Shown here in pieces: positions 18,172-27,150 of a stretch of 64,000 bases of DNA. The notes under the pieces were generated by a model. That model was not told where the DNA came from and searched no databases. It saw nothing but the letters and a program-made list of their open reading frames with translations. Both the position numbers and the translations under genes were made by a program. Within the stretch, counting starts at the first letter, position 1. The number at the start of each line of letters is the position of its first letter. Source of the stretch: Candidatus Lernaella stagnicola (lineage in GTDB: Bacteria > Lernaellota > Lernaellaia > Lernaellales > Lernaellaceae); assembly GCA_030765525.1 (NCBI GenBank), contig JAVCCK010000023.1, positions 148,837 to 212,836 on the forward strand, in the 5' to 3' direction.

Positions 18172-20793
18172 CTACTTGCGCACTTCAATGCCAATTCGTT
18201 CCGTGGCCAGACGAATCTTGTCCATATTTTCCAGTAAAAGAGTCGCCAGGGCCGAGCGCATTTGGTCCGAAGGCAGGTCGTCGCTCAGCGCCATGATGTC
18301 GCGCTCCAGATCCATCAACGCCTTGGCTAACACCTTGAAATTGCTATCCCATTCGTCCAGACGGCCTTCGCTTTGCATGCGGTTATACTTTTCCTCGACG
18401 ACGTTTTTCTGCTGCTCGACCTTCTCCAACGCCCACATCTTCAACAAACCGCTGGACGGCTTTTTGGCGCTCGACCGCTCCCGTATTTGACTGCGCAGAT
18501 TATCCACCGCCTCGCCCACGGCCGCCCAACGACGCCGATCCTTCGCCGCGTGAGCCGCCAAGCCCGCCCGGGCATATTGCTCCAACACGGCCCCGTACCG
18601 CTCGGCCCGCTGCAGACTCGCCTCCGCCTTGGCCCTCGCGTCCTCCGACCCCTCGCTGCCGGCCAGCGTCTCCTCGGCGCGGCGATGCAAGAACGCGATC
18701 CTGTCGCGACAATCCGCCACGGTGTCGAGAAACTCCTGCTTCGTCGGCTTGAGCTCGTTTTCCGGCGGACGCAACTCAAGTTCCAGCCGGCGGATCACGG
18801 CCCACACTTCCTGCCGTTCCAACGGCTGCTGCTCCAGCAAGTGCTCGGCGATGGCCAGCAGTTGCGCGATTCGGTCTCTTTTCTCCGCATCGATCTCCGT
18901 CTGCTCAGCGACCTTCTCCTGCAATTCGGCAACCCGCCGGCGCAGCGCCGCCAACTCCTCTTGCAGTTGCGCCACGGCGGGCACGCCCGTGATGTCGAAC
19001 TTGACGAACACTTCGGCCGTCTTGATCGATTTCCCCGCCGGTGAAACGATCTCCGCGGTCCCGATCACGCGGAATTTTTCATCGACGCTGACCGTCAAGT
19101 GAACCTTCGAGCCGCGGCCGCCTTCCGTCGGAATGTCTTCCACGCCGATCGCGCCGACGGGAAAGCCTTCCTGAAAAATGCGGATCGTCAAATTGCGGTG
19201 GCTCGTGTCGCGCGTCAGCGAGACGTTGCAGCGCGCCGGCAACGTGACGCCTTCGGCCGCCAGCGGCACCATGCCGTCCAGGGTTTCGAGAAACAGCGGC
19301 TTGGGCAGCACCGAGGTCACGTCGGTCGCGTCGGTGGAATCGGGCGCGTGGACCACGTCGAATTCGTGCTCGATCAGCGCCCCGCCGCCCTCGTCGAGGA
19401 CCGCGACCGCGAAATGGTTTTTCTGTTCCGGCAGCAGTTCCACGTCGGCGAATGTAAATTCACCCTCGACGCTCAGCGCGACTTCCATCGCCCCGCCGCC
19501 CGGCAGTTGCAGCGTCGCCCGCCACCCTGCCGGATCCGGCGTCCCGTCCTTGGCCGAAACGCGCCCGCCGATATCCACTTCGCGGATGATCGAACGCGAC
19601 GGCACATCCAAGTCGAGTTGAAAGCTCTCCCGATCCACGCGCGCGGGCAGAATCGCCGCCGCATGAATCGCCGCCCCGGCGCTGACACACAGATCCGGGA
19701 AAAACAGTTTCGGCGAAACCGCGGGAAAAGCCGCCTGCAACGCCTCTTGCACCCACGGCCCGTACGACGAACCGCCGACCAGAAGAACTTCATCCAGCCG
19801 CTCGGAGTCGACGTCGCCCTTTTCCAACGTGCGCCGGCAGCACTCCACCGTTCGTTCGATGTGCGGCGCGATCAGCTCGACGAACTCGGCGCGCGTGATG
19901 CGTTCGAGCACCTGGACCCGCCGCCCGGCAGTGTCCACCAGCAGGTTCGGGCTGCGGACGTCGATGGGGGTTTGGTCGTCGGGCGCTTCCGCAAGGCGAA
20001 TCTTCACTTGCTCCATCAAACGCAATAGCTGCGACAATCGCCCGCGGTCCGCGGCGTTGTCTTCGTCGAACAGCACCTCGCGTTCCTGCCGTTGCAGTCG
20101 TTGCCGCAGCCAATGAACCAGTTCGCGGTCGAAATTGTAGCCGCCGAGAAGATGGTCGCCGTCGAAGGCCTTCATCGAAATCACGCCGCCTTCGCGCCGC
20201 AGGTAAGTGACGTCGAAGGTGCCGCCGCCCAGGTCGTAGGTGAGCACGTGCAGGGGGTCGCGTTTATCGAAGCGGCAATAGGCGAGCGCGGCCGCGACCG
20301 GCTCCATGACCATCTGGTCGGGCAGGGACATATCGAAGCCCGCTTCGATGGCCGCCTGCCGCGTTTCCTCCACCTGAATGCGGTCGAAGTAGGCCGGGTG
20401 GGTGATGACGGCTCGCTCCACCGGGCGGCCCAACGCCTGTTCGGCGCACGCTTTGAGATACTTCAAGATTTCGCGTGACGCGTCGCGGGCCGAAATCGAC
20501 CGATCGTTGAGGGGGATGGCTTCGTCGCTGCCGATGCGGCGCTTGGCGAACATGACCGGAGCGTTCTCGGCGCCGGCTTGCTCGAGTGCGCCGTAACCGA
20601 CGATGAAGACACCGCGATTCTCCGGGGCTTCCCAGACGACGGAAGGAAAAGTCAGTTCCGCCTCGGGCGTGGGGATCACGGTAACATCGCACTCGGCCAG
20701 GTAGAAGCCTTTCGGATAGCCTTCGCTCAACGTGACGCGGCCGTCCACCGACAAAACGCTGAATGTCGTTCCCAAATCAATACCGATGTCCAT
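18172..20793 (-). CDS. Hsp70-like protein with inserted beta-sandwich, copy 2
   Basis: An 873-aa protein with GGAGG about 9 nt before ATG 20793. The Hsp70 ATPase domain shows GIDLGTTFS at the N-terminus, YDLGGGTFDV near residue 190 and LLVGGSS near residue 336. After about residue 395 there is a segment resembling a carboxypeptidase-regulatory-like beta-sandwich (GGRVSAKDGTP, then EFTFADV). An Hsp70-like beta substrate domain and a long coiled-coil tail (about 600-873) follow. It is far longer than canonical DnaK (about 640 aa) and has no EEVD-like end. It is the last gene of the operon, 24 nt after its paralogue, and probably acts as an ATP-dependent client binder or switch within this system rather than as the housekeeping DnaK. 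Confidence 0.88.
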   Translation of the reverse strand: MDIGIDLGTTFSVLSVDGRVTLSEGYPKGFYLAECDVTVIPTPEAELTFPSVVWEAPENRGVFIVGYGALEQAGAENAPVMFAKRRIGSDEAIPLNDRSISARDASREILKYLKACAEQALGRPVERAVITHPAYFDRIQVEETRQAAIEAGFDMSLPDQMVMEPVAAALAYCRFDKRDPLHVLTYDLGGGTFDVTYLRREGGVISMKAFDGDHLLGGYNFDRELVHWLRQRLQRQEREVLFDEDNAADRGRLSQLLRLMEQVKIRLAEAPDDQTPIDVRSPNLLVDTAGRRVQVLERITRAEFVELIAPHIERTVECCRRTLEKGDVDSERLDEVLLVGGSSYGPWVQEALQAAFPAVSPKLFFPDLCVSAGAAIHAAAILPARVDRESFQLDLDVPSRSIIREVDIGGRVSAKDGTPDPAGWRATLQLPGGGAMEVALSVEGEFTFADVELLPEQKNHFAVAVLDEGGGALIEHEFDVVHAPDSTDATDVTSVLPKPLFLETLDGMVPLAAEGVTLPARCNVSLTRDTSHRNLTIRIFQEGFPVGAIGVEDIPTEGGRGSKVHLTVSVDEKFRVIGTAEIVSPAGKSIKTAEVFVKFDITGVPAVAQLQEELAALRRRVAELQEKVAEQTEIDAEKRDRIAQLLAIAEHLLEQQPLERQEVWAVIRRLELELRPPENELKPTKQEFLDTVADCRDRIAFLHRRAEETLAGSEGSEDARAKAEASLQRAERYGAVLEQYARAGLAAHAAKDRRRWAAVGEAVDNLRSQIRERSSAKKPSSGLLKMWALEKVEQQKNVVEEKYNRMQSEGRLDEWDSNFKVLAKALMDLERDIMALSDDLPSDQMRSALATLLLENMDKIRLATERIGIEVRK

Positions 20794-20817
20794 CTTGTTT
20801 ACCCTCCGCCCCGCCGG

Positions 20818-23415
20818 CTACTTTTTTTTGGGGACGGTATCGATGTGGAGTATGGCGATCTTTTCCTCGATGGGTTTCAGTGGCATCAATACTCTCACGA
20901 TAATACTCTCGGCGTTATCCGGATCGATTTCGTCCGAGATTTTGTCGATGGCCGCGTCGATGTTTCTCAGCAACAAATCTATCGGCTCGGCCCGCGCCTC
21001 GATCTTCCCCTTTTGCAGCGGCATTTCCGCGGCGACCGCCTCGCATTTGTCCTGCAACTTCGTTCGCACGCGGTCGACCTTCTGGTGCGCCCGCATCCTT
21101 TGCGTAAGGACCGGGTCCGCCACATGCGACCAACCCGGTGATGCTACCTGCGGCATTAACTTCCTGATTAGGCCGACAACCCCGTCGTAAGCGGCCGACC
21201 AAAGTTTCTGCTTCCCTCCGTAATAGGCTTTGTCACCTTGCCGCACAAAAGATTCCAGGGCGCTGCGATACGTCCCGATTTCCGACTTGTCGTCGTTTTC
21301 CTCGATCAGCCTCCGGCATGACGCGCACGCGTCGTCGAAGTCCGCTCGCGACGGTCGCAACTCGATTTTCGGTGGATCAACGACGGCTTTCAGTTGCTTG
21401 ATCAGACGGATGATCTCCAAAACGTCGGGCTCCATCTCCGCGAATTTTCCCTTCATCTCTCTCACGATCGTTTTGCCGAGACCCGCCAGCCGCATGCGGT
21501 GGTTGTCGTCGCGAGTGAGCGCTAGGTCCTGAATCAGTTTGTCTTCCAACTCGCGAAATCGCGCTTCCAAGTCGCCGAGGTCGGGTGTCGGCGCGGGCGG
21601 GAATGCAACCCGCACCGGTTGCTCGCACAACACCGTGTCTTTCGCGCTGGGCGAAAACACCTTGGCGGTGCCTTCGATGGTGCTTTTTTCGGTCACACAA
21701 ACCTCGAGTTTGATCACCGAGCCCGCCGTGGCTTCGCTGGGCAGGTGCTCGACGTGAATGACGCCGATCACTTCGTTGTCGCGCAACAGATTGATCGTGA
21801 CGGACGGGTCGTCGTGCAGCTTGACCAGTTCCGTGGTGATGGTTTGGGTCGGCAAGTGCTCGGCTTCGTCCACCAACAGGACGGGTCCTGACGCCGTCTC
21901 TACAGAAATGGCTTTCGCCAGCATGCGCGTGGGTTCTTCGGTCACACTGCCGAACTCGTCGTACTCAATGGTGAACGCGTGTCGAACGAGCTCGGCGCCG
22001 CCCGCGTCCAGAACGTGCAACGTAAACTGATTCGGCGCCAACTCGTCCAAGGAGACATCCTCGAACGAAAATCCGCCGTCTATCCCGGCGTGCCCCTCGG
22101 CCACGGTCGCGCCGCCGTCGTCACGCAGCACAACGTTGCAGGTCGTCAGGTCCCGGCCGTCTTTCGCCTCCACGCGCCCGCGGATGTCCACCAAGGGGAG
22201 CGTCCAGGTTTTCGGCGTTTGGACATGCAGCGACACGTCGCCGCCCTCGGCGATCACACCCAAATACTCGGTCATGATCGCGGCCCCCGCGGCTACCGAG
22301 AGGTCCGGATTCCACTTGCGGATTTCCACGCCGGCGTCTTCCGGCACAACTTCGTTCGCCAGGTAATCCACCACGCACGGACAATGTGTCGAGCCGCCGA
22401 CCAGAAGAAGCAGGTCCAGGTCGGCAAAGGACATCTCCGCCTTGCTCAAGCAGGCCTCGAGGCAGTCGCCGGTCTTGGCCAGGTCCAACGCGATCAATTG
22501 GCAGAATTCCTCCAGCGTGATGCGCTCGCGCACCTGAATTTTCCGCCCCTCGGTGTCGATGAGGAAATCGAGGCGCACTTCGACCGGCACCCTTTTCTTT
22601 TTGCCCTGTTCGCTCAGCCGGATTTTCAAGTCCTCGGCATACTGCAGGAGGCGGGCGCGGCGGCCGCGATCCTCCGGGTTGTTTTTGTCGTGACGCACCT
22701 TGCGGCCTGTCGCTTCGATTTTCCCGATGATCCACTCGACCAACGCGCGGTCGAAGGTGTAGCCGCCGAGCAGGCGGTCGCCGTCGAAAGCCTTGCTGGT
22801 GATCACGCCGCCCTTTCGCTCCAAAATCGTCACGTCGAAGGTGCCGCCGCCCAGGTCGTAGACCATGATGCGCAAGGGGTCGCGTTCTTCGAAACGCGTA
22901 TAGGACAGGGCCGCCGCGATCGGCTCCATGAGCATGCAGCGACTGTCGGACATGTCGAACCCGGCATCGTGGGCGGCTTGCTTCGTCTCCTGGACCTGGT
23001 TTGGGTCGAAGCGGGCCGGATGCGTGATGACGGCCCGCTTGACGGGTTGGCCAAGCGCGCTTTCGGCGCATTGCTTTAGGTACTCCAGGATTTTGCGGGC
23101 GGCGTCTTTCGCGGTCAGAGTCGTATCGCCCAGCGGCAGTTGCTGATCGCTGCCGATGGCGCGTTTCGACCACTGAACGGGCGCAATGCCTTTTTCGGCA
23201 TCCTGCTTGGCGATCGCGCCGATGATGAACTTGCTGCCGTCGTCGGGATCAAACGACACCACCGAAGGAAAGGTTTTTTCGTATTCGGGTGTCTGGATGA
23301 TGGTCACCCCGCATTCCTCGAGCAAATAACCTTCGGGGTAATCTTTCACGCACACCGCTTTTCCATCCACCGCGATCACGCTGAAGGTTGTTCCCAAGTC
23401 GATACCGATATCCAT
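20818..23415 (-). CDS. Hsp70-like protein with inserted beta-sandwich, copy 1
   Basis: An 865-aa protein. ATG 23415 is chosen because AGGAG lies 7 nt upstream; the GTG at 23418 is closer to the SD than ideal. The ATPase motifs are GIDLGTTFS, YDLGGGTFDV (near residue 189) and LLVGGSTH (near 340). A carboxypeptidase-regulatory-like segment (RGRVEAKDG, then GGFSFEDV) separates the ATPase domain from an Hsp70-like beta domain that includes LPTQTITTELVKLHDD. The C-terminal 250 residues are helical. It shares this whole layout with the downstream gene, so the pair arose by duplication. It lies 16 nt after the small J-like gene. Confidence 0.88.
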   Translation of the reverse strand: MDIGIDLGTTFSVIAVDGKAVCVKDYPEGYLLEECGVTIIQTPEYEKTFPSVVSFDPDDGSKFIIGAIAKQDAEKGIAPVQWSKRAIGSDQQLPLGDTTLTAKDAARKILEYLKQCAESALGQPVKRAVITHPARFDPNQVQETKQAAHDAGFDMSDSRCMLMEPIAAALSYTRFEERDPLRIMVYDLGGGTFDVTILERKGGVITSKAFDGDRLLGGYTFDRALVEWIIGKIEATGRKVRHDKNNPEDRGRRARLLQYAEDLKIRLSEQGKKKRVPVEVRLDFLIDTEGRKIQVRERITLEEFCQLIALDLAKTGDCLEACLSKAEMSFADLDLLLLVGGSTHCPCVVDYLANEVVPEDAGVEIRKWNPDLSVAAGAAIMTEYLGVIAEGGDVSLHVQTPKTWTLPLVDIRGRVEAKDGRDLTTCNVVLRDDGGATVAEGHAGIDGGFSFEDVSLDELAPNQFTLHVLDAGGAELVRHAFTIEYDEFGSVTEEPTRMLAKAISVETASGPVLLVDEAEHLPTQTITTELVKLHDDPSVTINLLRDNEVIGVIHVEHLPSEATAGSVIKLEVCVTEKSTIEGTAKVFSPSAKDTVLCEQPVRVAFPPAPTPDLGDLEARFRELEDKLIQDLALTRDDNHRMRLAGLGKTIVREMKGKFAEMEPDVLEIIRLIKQLKAVVDPPKIELRPSRADFDDACASCRRLIEENDDKSEIGTYRSALESFVRQGDKAYYGGKQKLWSAAYDGVVGLIRKLMPQVASPGWSHVADPVLTQRMRAHQKVDRVRTKLQDKCEAVAAEMPLQKGKIEARAEPIDLLLRNIDAAIDKISDEIDPDNAESIIVRVLMPLKPIEEKIAILHIDTVPKKK

Positions 23416-23434
23416 CACATTTCTCCTTCTTCAT

Positions 23435-23902
23435 TCACCCGTCGAATACAATGTCGCAGGCCGCATCGGCCGCGTCGCCCGGGCGGGTTAGGCGCAGTTC
23501 TTCCAGTTCGGGGACAGGGATGATGTCCGCCTCCAGCGTCGGCAAAAACCACAGCACGGCCAGCGGATGCGCCAAAGTAAGGGGCGGCGTTTCGGCCGGC
23601 AGCGCGGCTGCTTCCCTGATTTCCTTGAATATCTTCTTATGCCGCTTACGGTCGTCCGAGGGGTCGGCGTGCACCAGCAGCAGTTCCTCGACCATTGAGC
23701 GGCTTTCCAATAATTTTCCGGCCGCGTCGTTGATCACGTGCGCGTCCAGCGGCTGCCCATCCAATTCCGGCGACGGGTCGCGGCGCGCCAGCTTCTTCGC
23801 GATGGCGAAAATATGGTTGTTGGGCGTATTGGGTCCCACGCCCAGCACGCCGAAATAGTTATGGCGAAACGGGTTCCGACCACGTATCCAACAAAGAGGC
23901 AC
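23435..23902 (-). CDS. Small J-domain-like protein lacking HPD
   Basis: A 155-aa protein starting at GTG 23902 with GGAG about 8 nt upstream. Residues about 13-40 (HNYFGVLGVGPNTPNNHIF then AIAKKLARR) resemble the first helices of a J domain, and a later helix with SRSMVEELL resembles its end. The diagnostic HPD tripeptide is absent, with a Pro/Asp-rich insert in its place. It is encoded directly upstream of two Hsp70-like genes, so a divergent co-chaperone is a reasonable guess. The J-domain relation is inference from pattern and context only. Confidence 0.6.
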   Translation of the reverse strand: MPLCWIRGRNPFRHNYFGVLGVGPNTPNNHIFAIAKKLARRDPSPELDGQPLDAHVINDAAGKLLESRSMVEELLLVHADPSDDRKRHKKIFKEIREAAALPAETPPLTLAHPLAVLWFLPTLEADIIPVPELEELRLTRPGDAADAACDIVFDG

Positions 23903-23925
23903 GTTTCGTCTCCTTTCCCGCCCGG

Positions 23926-25689
23926 CTAAGACCGAACCATGGACCGCAACTTCTCACGGATTGTTTTTGCGGCCTGGTTGTCTGGATCCAGCCGAATCGC
24001 TTCTTCAAGTTTCTGATCGATCGGCAGCGCGGTAGCCGACGACAAATCCGCGCCGGCCTCGTCCATCATTTTTTCCGCGATCGTGGCCAGCAGTTCCGAC
24101 AACTCGCCCTGCATTTTTTGCGGGTTGCTCGATTTCTCGATGGCCTCGCGCAATGACCTCTCCGCCGTCTCCAGATCGCCGCTTTGGAAGGCGCGAGCCG
24201 CCTCCTGGCGCAAGTCGTACGCGTCTTCGCCGCCGAATTCCTCGTCGAACTTTTTCACGTCGTCCATCTTGCGAACGATGTCCCGCGTCTCATCCATGCT
24301 CTTCTCGCTGCCGAGCTTGGTGCCGGGGGACGGTTGGCGACCCGGTTTGAACTTGACCGTTCCCACCTTGTTGCGAAGCTTTTTGACCAAATCCGCCAGT
24401 TTCTGTTTGCCTCGTTGGAAGCGTTCGAACGACGACAAGTCTTCAATGTCCGGTTCCATCGCTATGCCGCGTTCGGCGGTCTGCAGCGCCTTCTCGACGG
24501 CGCCGAGAACATCGTAACAAACCACCAGAATGCAAATGGCGTCGACGGACAGCGTTTCGTCCTCCACCGCGACATCGACTTCAGCGATAAGATCCTGCTT
24601 CTCCTTACCGAACATCGCCCGCCCGGCGCGGTCGCCGAGATCCATGGCCTTGGCGACCCCGATGCTGTCCAGCGCGTAACGACGCGACCGCGGTTCCTGC
24701 GTCGCCTGTAGGGCGATGCCGTAAAGTTGTTGGGCGTCGTCGTAGTTTTCCGCCAAGAGGCTGGCGTCGCCCAAGGTGCGGTACCAGAAATACAGCTTCT
24801 CGCGGATATCGTCCTGCAAATCCTCGAGGCAGGACATCAGGTGCCGAATGTACTCGTCCCACTTGACGCCTTCCCGGCAAAGAGTTCGCGCCCGTCCGGC
24901 GCGCGCGCCCGTGTCGCCCGCCTTCGCGTTGATGTCCTGCACCCCCGCCAACGAAAGACGACACTGCAGGCGCAGCAAATCCGACAACGCGTCAATGTGG
25001 GTCGGGTCGACTTCGAGGTACGCGGCGATCACCTGAATCCCCGGCGTGACGATCTCCGGGTCGAGAATATCGCTGCGCCAGACCTGGTCGTCGATTCCCG
25101 CCGTGGAATCTTCGTACACCCGCGAGCGCGCGGTGCTGAAGTAGTGGGCCGGAAAGGGTGCTTCCTTGGCCATGGCGAGGTGAAATTGACGCCGCTCTTT
25201 CCCCGTTTCTTCCGGATCGAATGCGATGGCGAGATGAAAGCGCAGCAGTTGCCCCGGCCATGTTTCGCGCACGCGCCGGACGATGTCGTCCTTGCGGTTG
25301 TCGTCGCTGATGCGCTTGCCCAGCGCCTCCCAAAAGCCGTCGTCGCGCCACACGCGGCCCCACAGGTCCATCGCGCTTCGCCAATCCTCGTCCGACTCTT
25401 CGGGCCGCTCGCCGTTTTCCAGATCGATGGCCCGCGCGTTGTGCATGATCGCCAAATGGTGCGCCACCAGCGCGTCGTCGGGACGCTCGGCGTGCAGCTC
25501 GCCCCAAATGCGAAACGCCTCCGGGTTATAAGCTTCGCGCGTCCAACCGTAATCGTTGACGCCAAGCGCCTGCCGCGCGACGCGCTCGGGATCGGCCAGC
25601 GTCTCCATCTCGACGGCGTAACGATCGAGCAACGCCAACAGCTCCTTGGCTTGTCGCGCTTGCTGAGGATCGATCGTCGTCGTCGACAT
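23926..25689 (-). CDS. TPR-like helical repeat protein
   Basis: A 587-aa soluble protein. ATG 25689 directly follows the TAG stop of the kinase gene. It is almost entirely alpha-helical, with TPR-like pairs in the middle (DASLLAENYDDAQQLYGIA; CYDVLGAVEKALQTAERGI) and near the C-terminus (AARAFQSGDLETAERSLRE, then KLEEAIRLDPDNQAA). TPR arrays mediate protein contacts, so this may be a scaffold between kinase, Hsp70 and protease components. No catalytic motif seen. Confidence 0.75.
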   Translation of the reverse strand: MSTTTIDPQQARQAKELLALLDRYAVEMETLADPERVARQALGVNDYGWTREAYNPEAFRIWGELHAERPDDALVAHHLAIMHNARAIDLENGERPEESDEDWRSAMDLWGRVWRDDGFWEALGKRISDDNRKDDIVRRVRETWPGQLLRFHLAIAFDPEETGKERRQFHLAMAKEAPFPAHYFSTARSRVYEDSTAGIDDQVWRSDILDPEIVTPGIQVIAAYLEVDPTHIDALSDLLRLQCRLSLAGVQDINAKAGDTGARAGRARTLCREGVKWDEYIRHLMSCLEDLQDDIREKLYFWYRTLGDASLLAENYDDAQQLYGIALQATQEPRSRRYALDSIGVAKAMDLGDRAGRAMFGKEKQDLIAEVDVAVEDETLSVDAICILVVCYDVLGAVEKALQTAERGIAMEPDIEDLSSFERFQRGKQKLADLVKKLRNKVGTVKFKPGRQPSPGTKLGSEKSMDETRDIVRKMDDVKKFDEEFGGEDAYDLRQEAARAFQSGDLETAERSLREAIEKSSNPQKMQGELSELLATIAEKMMDEAGADLSSATALPIDQKLEEAIRLDPDNQAAKTIREKLRSMVRS

Positions 25690-27150
25690 CTACCGCCCCT
25701 TCCCCGCGCCGCCCCGCCGCAGTTGGCGCGCCTTTTCCGTCAGGCTGTCGGCCACCGTTTGCTTGCCGTAAGCCCGATACAAATCCGCCATCACCTCGAG
25801 AACGCGCGGGTCCTGCGGCGCCATCTTCTTCGCCTGCTGCAACAAGGTTTGAGCCTGCTCCATCAGGTGCGCCCGCTCCGCTTTTGGCGCATCGCCGGCC
25901 AACGCCAGCATGATTTCCGCCGCCTCGGCGTAGATGGGAACGTGCCGCGGAGCCTTTTGAATCGCTTGCCGCAAAGTCGCCACGGCGCGGCCGAATTCCC
26001 GCCGGTCGTGCAGTCGCCGCGCGCGATCCAACAGCATCTCCGGCGACGATTCCGGTTCGGGAAGCGAGTCGCTTTCCGCCACGCGGTGCTTCGCTCCGAA
26101 GGCCACGGCGAAACGGTCCACCGCGCGTGGATGCCCGTCGAAATAGGCGTCGATCGCCTCCTGTACCTGCCCCGCGCTCGCATAGCGGTCCGACTGCCGG
26201 AAGGCGAGGCAGCGATTCAACACGTCCTCCAGCGCCAGGTGTTCGGCCAGTTCGTTGTTGATTTCCGACGCCGGCTGCGGCGGCGTGCGCCGCAATTCGA
26301 CTTGCTTGGCGATGTATTCCTCTTGCTTGGCGACGATCTCCCGTGTCTTGGCCGTGACGGCCTTATCGTCGCCCTGGCGCTTCAAATCGTCGCGTTCGTT
26401 GGCGAGAATATTCAAGTCCAGCGACAACATCTTGGCGTCGTCGTCCATGAAAGGATGCCGGCCGGTCAGCATTTCGTACCACATCAACCCGAGGGCGAAG
26501 ACATCGAAACGCCGGTTGCCGCCGGTTTTCAGCAACGTCTCGGGCGCTTGGTACTTGATCGCCCCGCCGAACACCGCCGCGGGCAGGCGCGCCGCCAGAC
26601 CGAAGTCGACGATCTTCACTTCGCCCGCCTTATCGATCAGCACGTTGCCCGGATGCAGATCGCCGTGCACCGTGGGCGGTTTCAGGCTGTGCATCCACGC
26701 CAGCGGCATGAGAATCTGCCGCAGGTAGAGCAGCGTCAGTTCCAGGGGCATGCCGCCGATACCCGGCACGCCGCCGTGCTTGGCGATCGAATACGTCAAC
26801 TCCCGCCCTTCGATGAGTTCCATGGCCAAATACGCCAGGCCGCCGCGCTGCTCGTCGATGCCGCCGTCGTAAATGTTGACGAGGTGTCTCTCCACCTCAA
26901 GTCGCGGGTGTTCTTGCAGCAAGTACAGCAGCGACACCGCGTCGTTGAACACTTCGGCCACGTTGTCGGCGCGGACCATCCCCTCCCGAAACACCTTGAG
27001 CGCCACGTCGCGCAGGTGCAGCCCCCGCACGCGCTGCCGCGCTCGGTAGACAAACGAGAAGTTGCCCTGGCCGATCAACCGAATGATCTCGTAACGGCCG
27101 TCGAGAACCTCGCCGATGCTAAGCGGACCTTGGGCGCCCGACTTCGTCAT
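25690..27150 (-). CDS. Hanks-type Ser/Thr protein kinase with TPR-like tail
   Basis: A 486-aa protein. ATG 27150 overlaps the previous stop by 4 nt (ATGA). The kinase domain spans residues about 20-280: Gly-rich loop IGQGNFSFVYRA, Lys in VALKVF, catalytic loop HGDLHPGNVLI near residue 160 (an Asp with Asn four residues on, so active; HGD replaces HRD), DFG near 181 and APE near 199. HGDLHPGN resembles the loop of Rio/ABC1-type and some bacterial kinases. The C-terminal 120 residues form TPR-like helices. There is no TM helix or PASTA domain, so it is cytosolic and probably reads intracellular signals, perhaps phosphorylating partners in this operon. Confidence 0.9.
   Translation of the reverse strand: MTKSGAQGPLSIGEVLDGRYEIIRLIGQGNFSFVYRARQRVRGLHLRDVALKVFREGMVRADNVAEVFNDAVSLLYLLQEHPRLEVERHLVNIYDGGIDEQRGGLAYLAMELIEGRELTYSIAKHGGVPGIGGMPLELTLLYLRQILMPLAWMHSLKPPTVHGDLHPGNVLIDKAGEVKIVDFGLAARLPAAVFGGAIKYQAPETLLKTGGNRRFDVFALGLMWYEMLTGRHPFMDDDAKMLSLDLNILANERDDLKRQGDDKAVTAKTREIVAKQEEYIAKQVELRRTPPQPASEINNELAEHLALEDVLNRCLAFRQSDRYASAGQVQEAIDAYFDGHPRAVDRFAVAFGAKHRVAESDSLPEPESSPEMLLDRARRLHDRREFGRAVATLRQAIQKAPRHVPIYAEAAEIMLALAGDAPKAERAHLMEQAQTLLQQAKKMAPQDPRVLEVMADLYRAYGKQTVADSLTEKARQLRRGGAGKGR

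Noticed and set aside
21979..23079. A 366-codon plus-strand open frame
   Set aside because: Antisense shadow of the Hsp70-like gene with no motif or SD.
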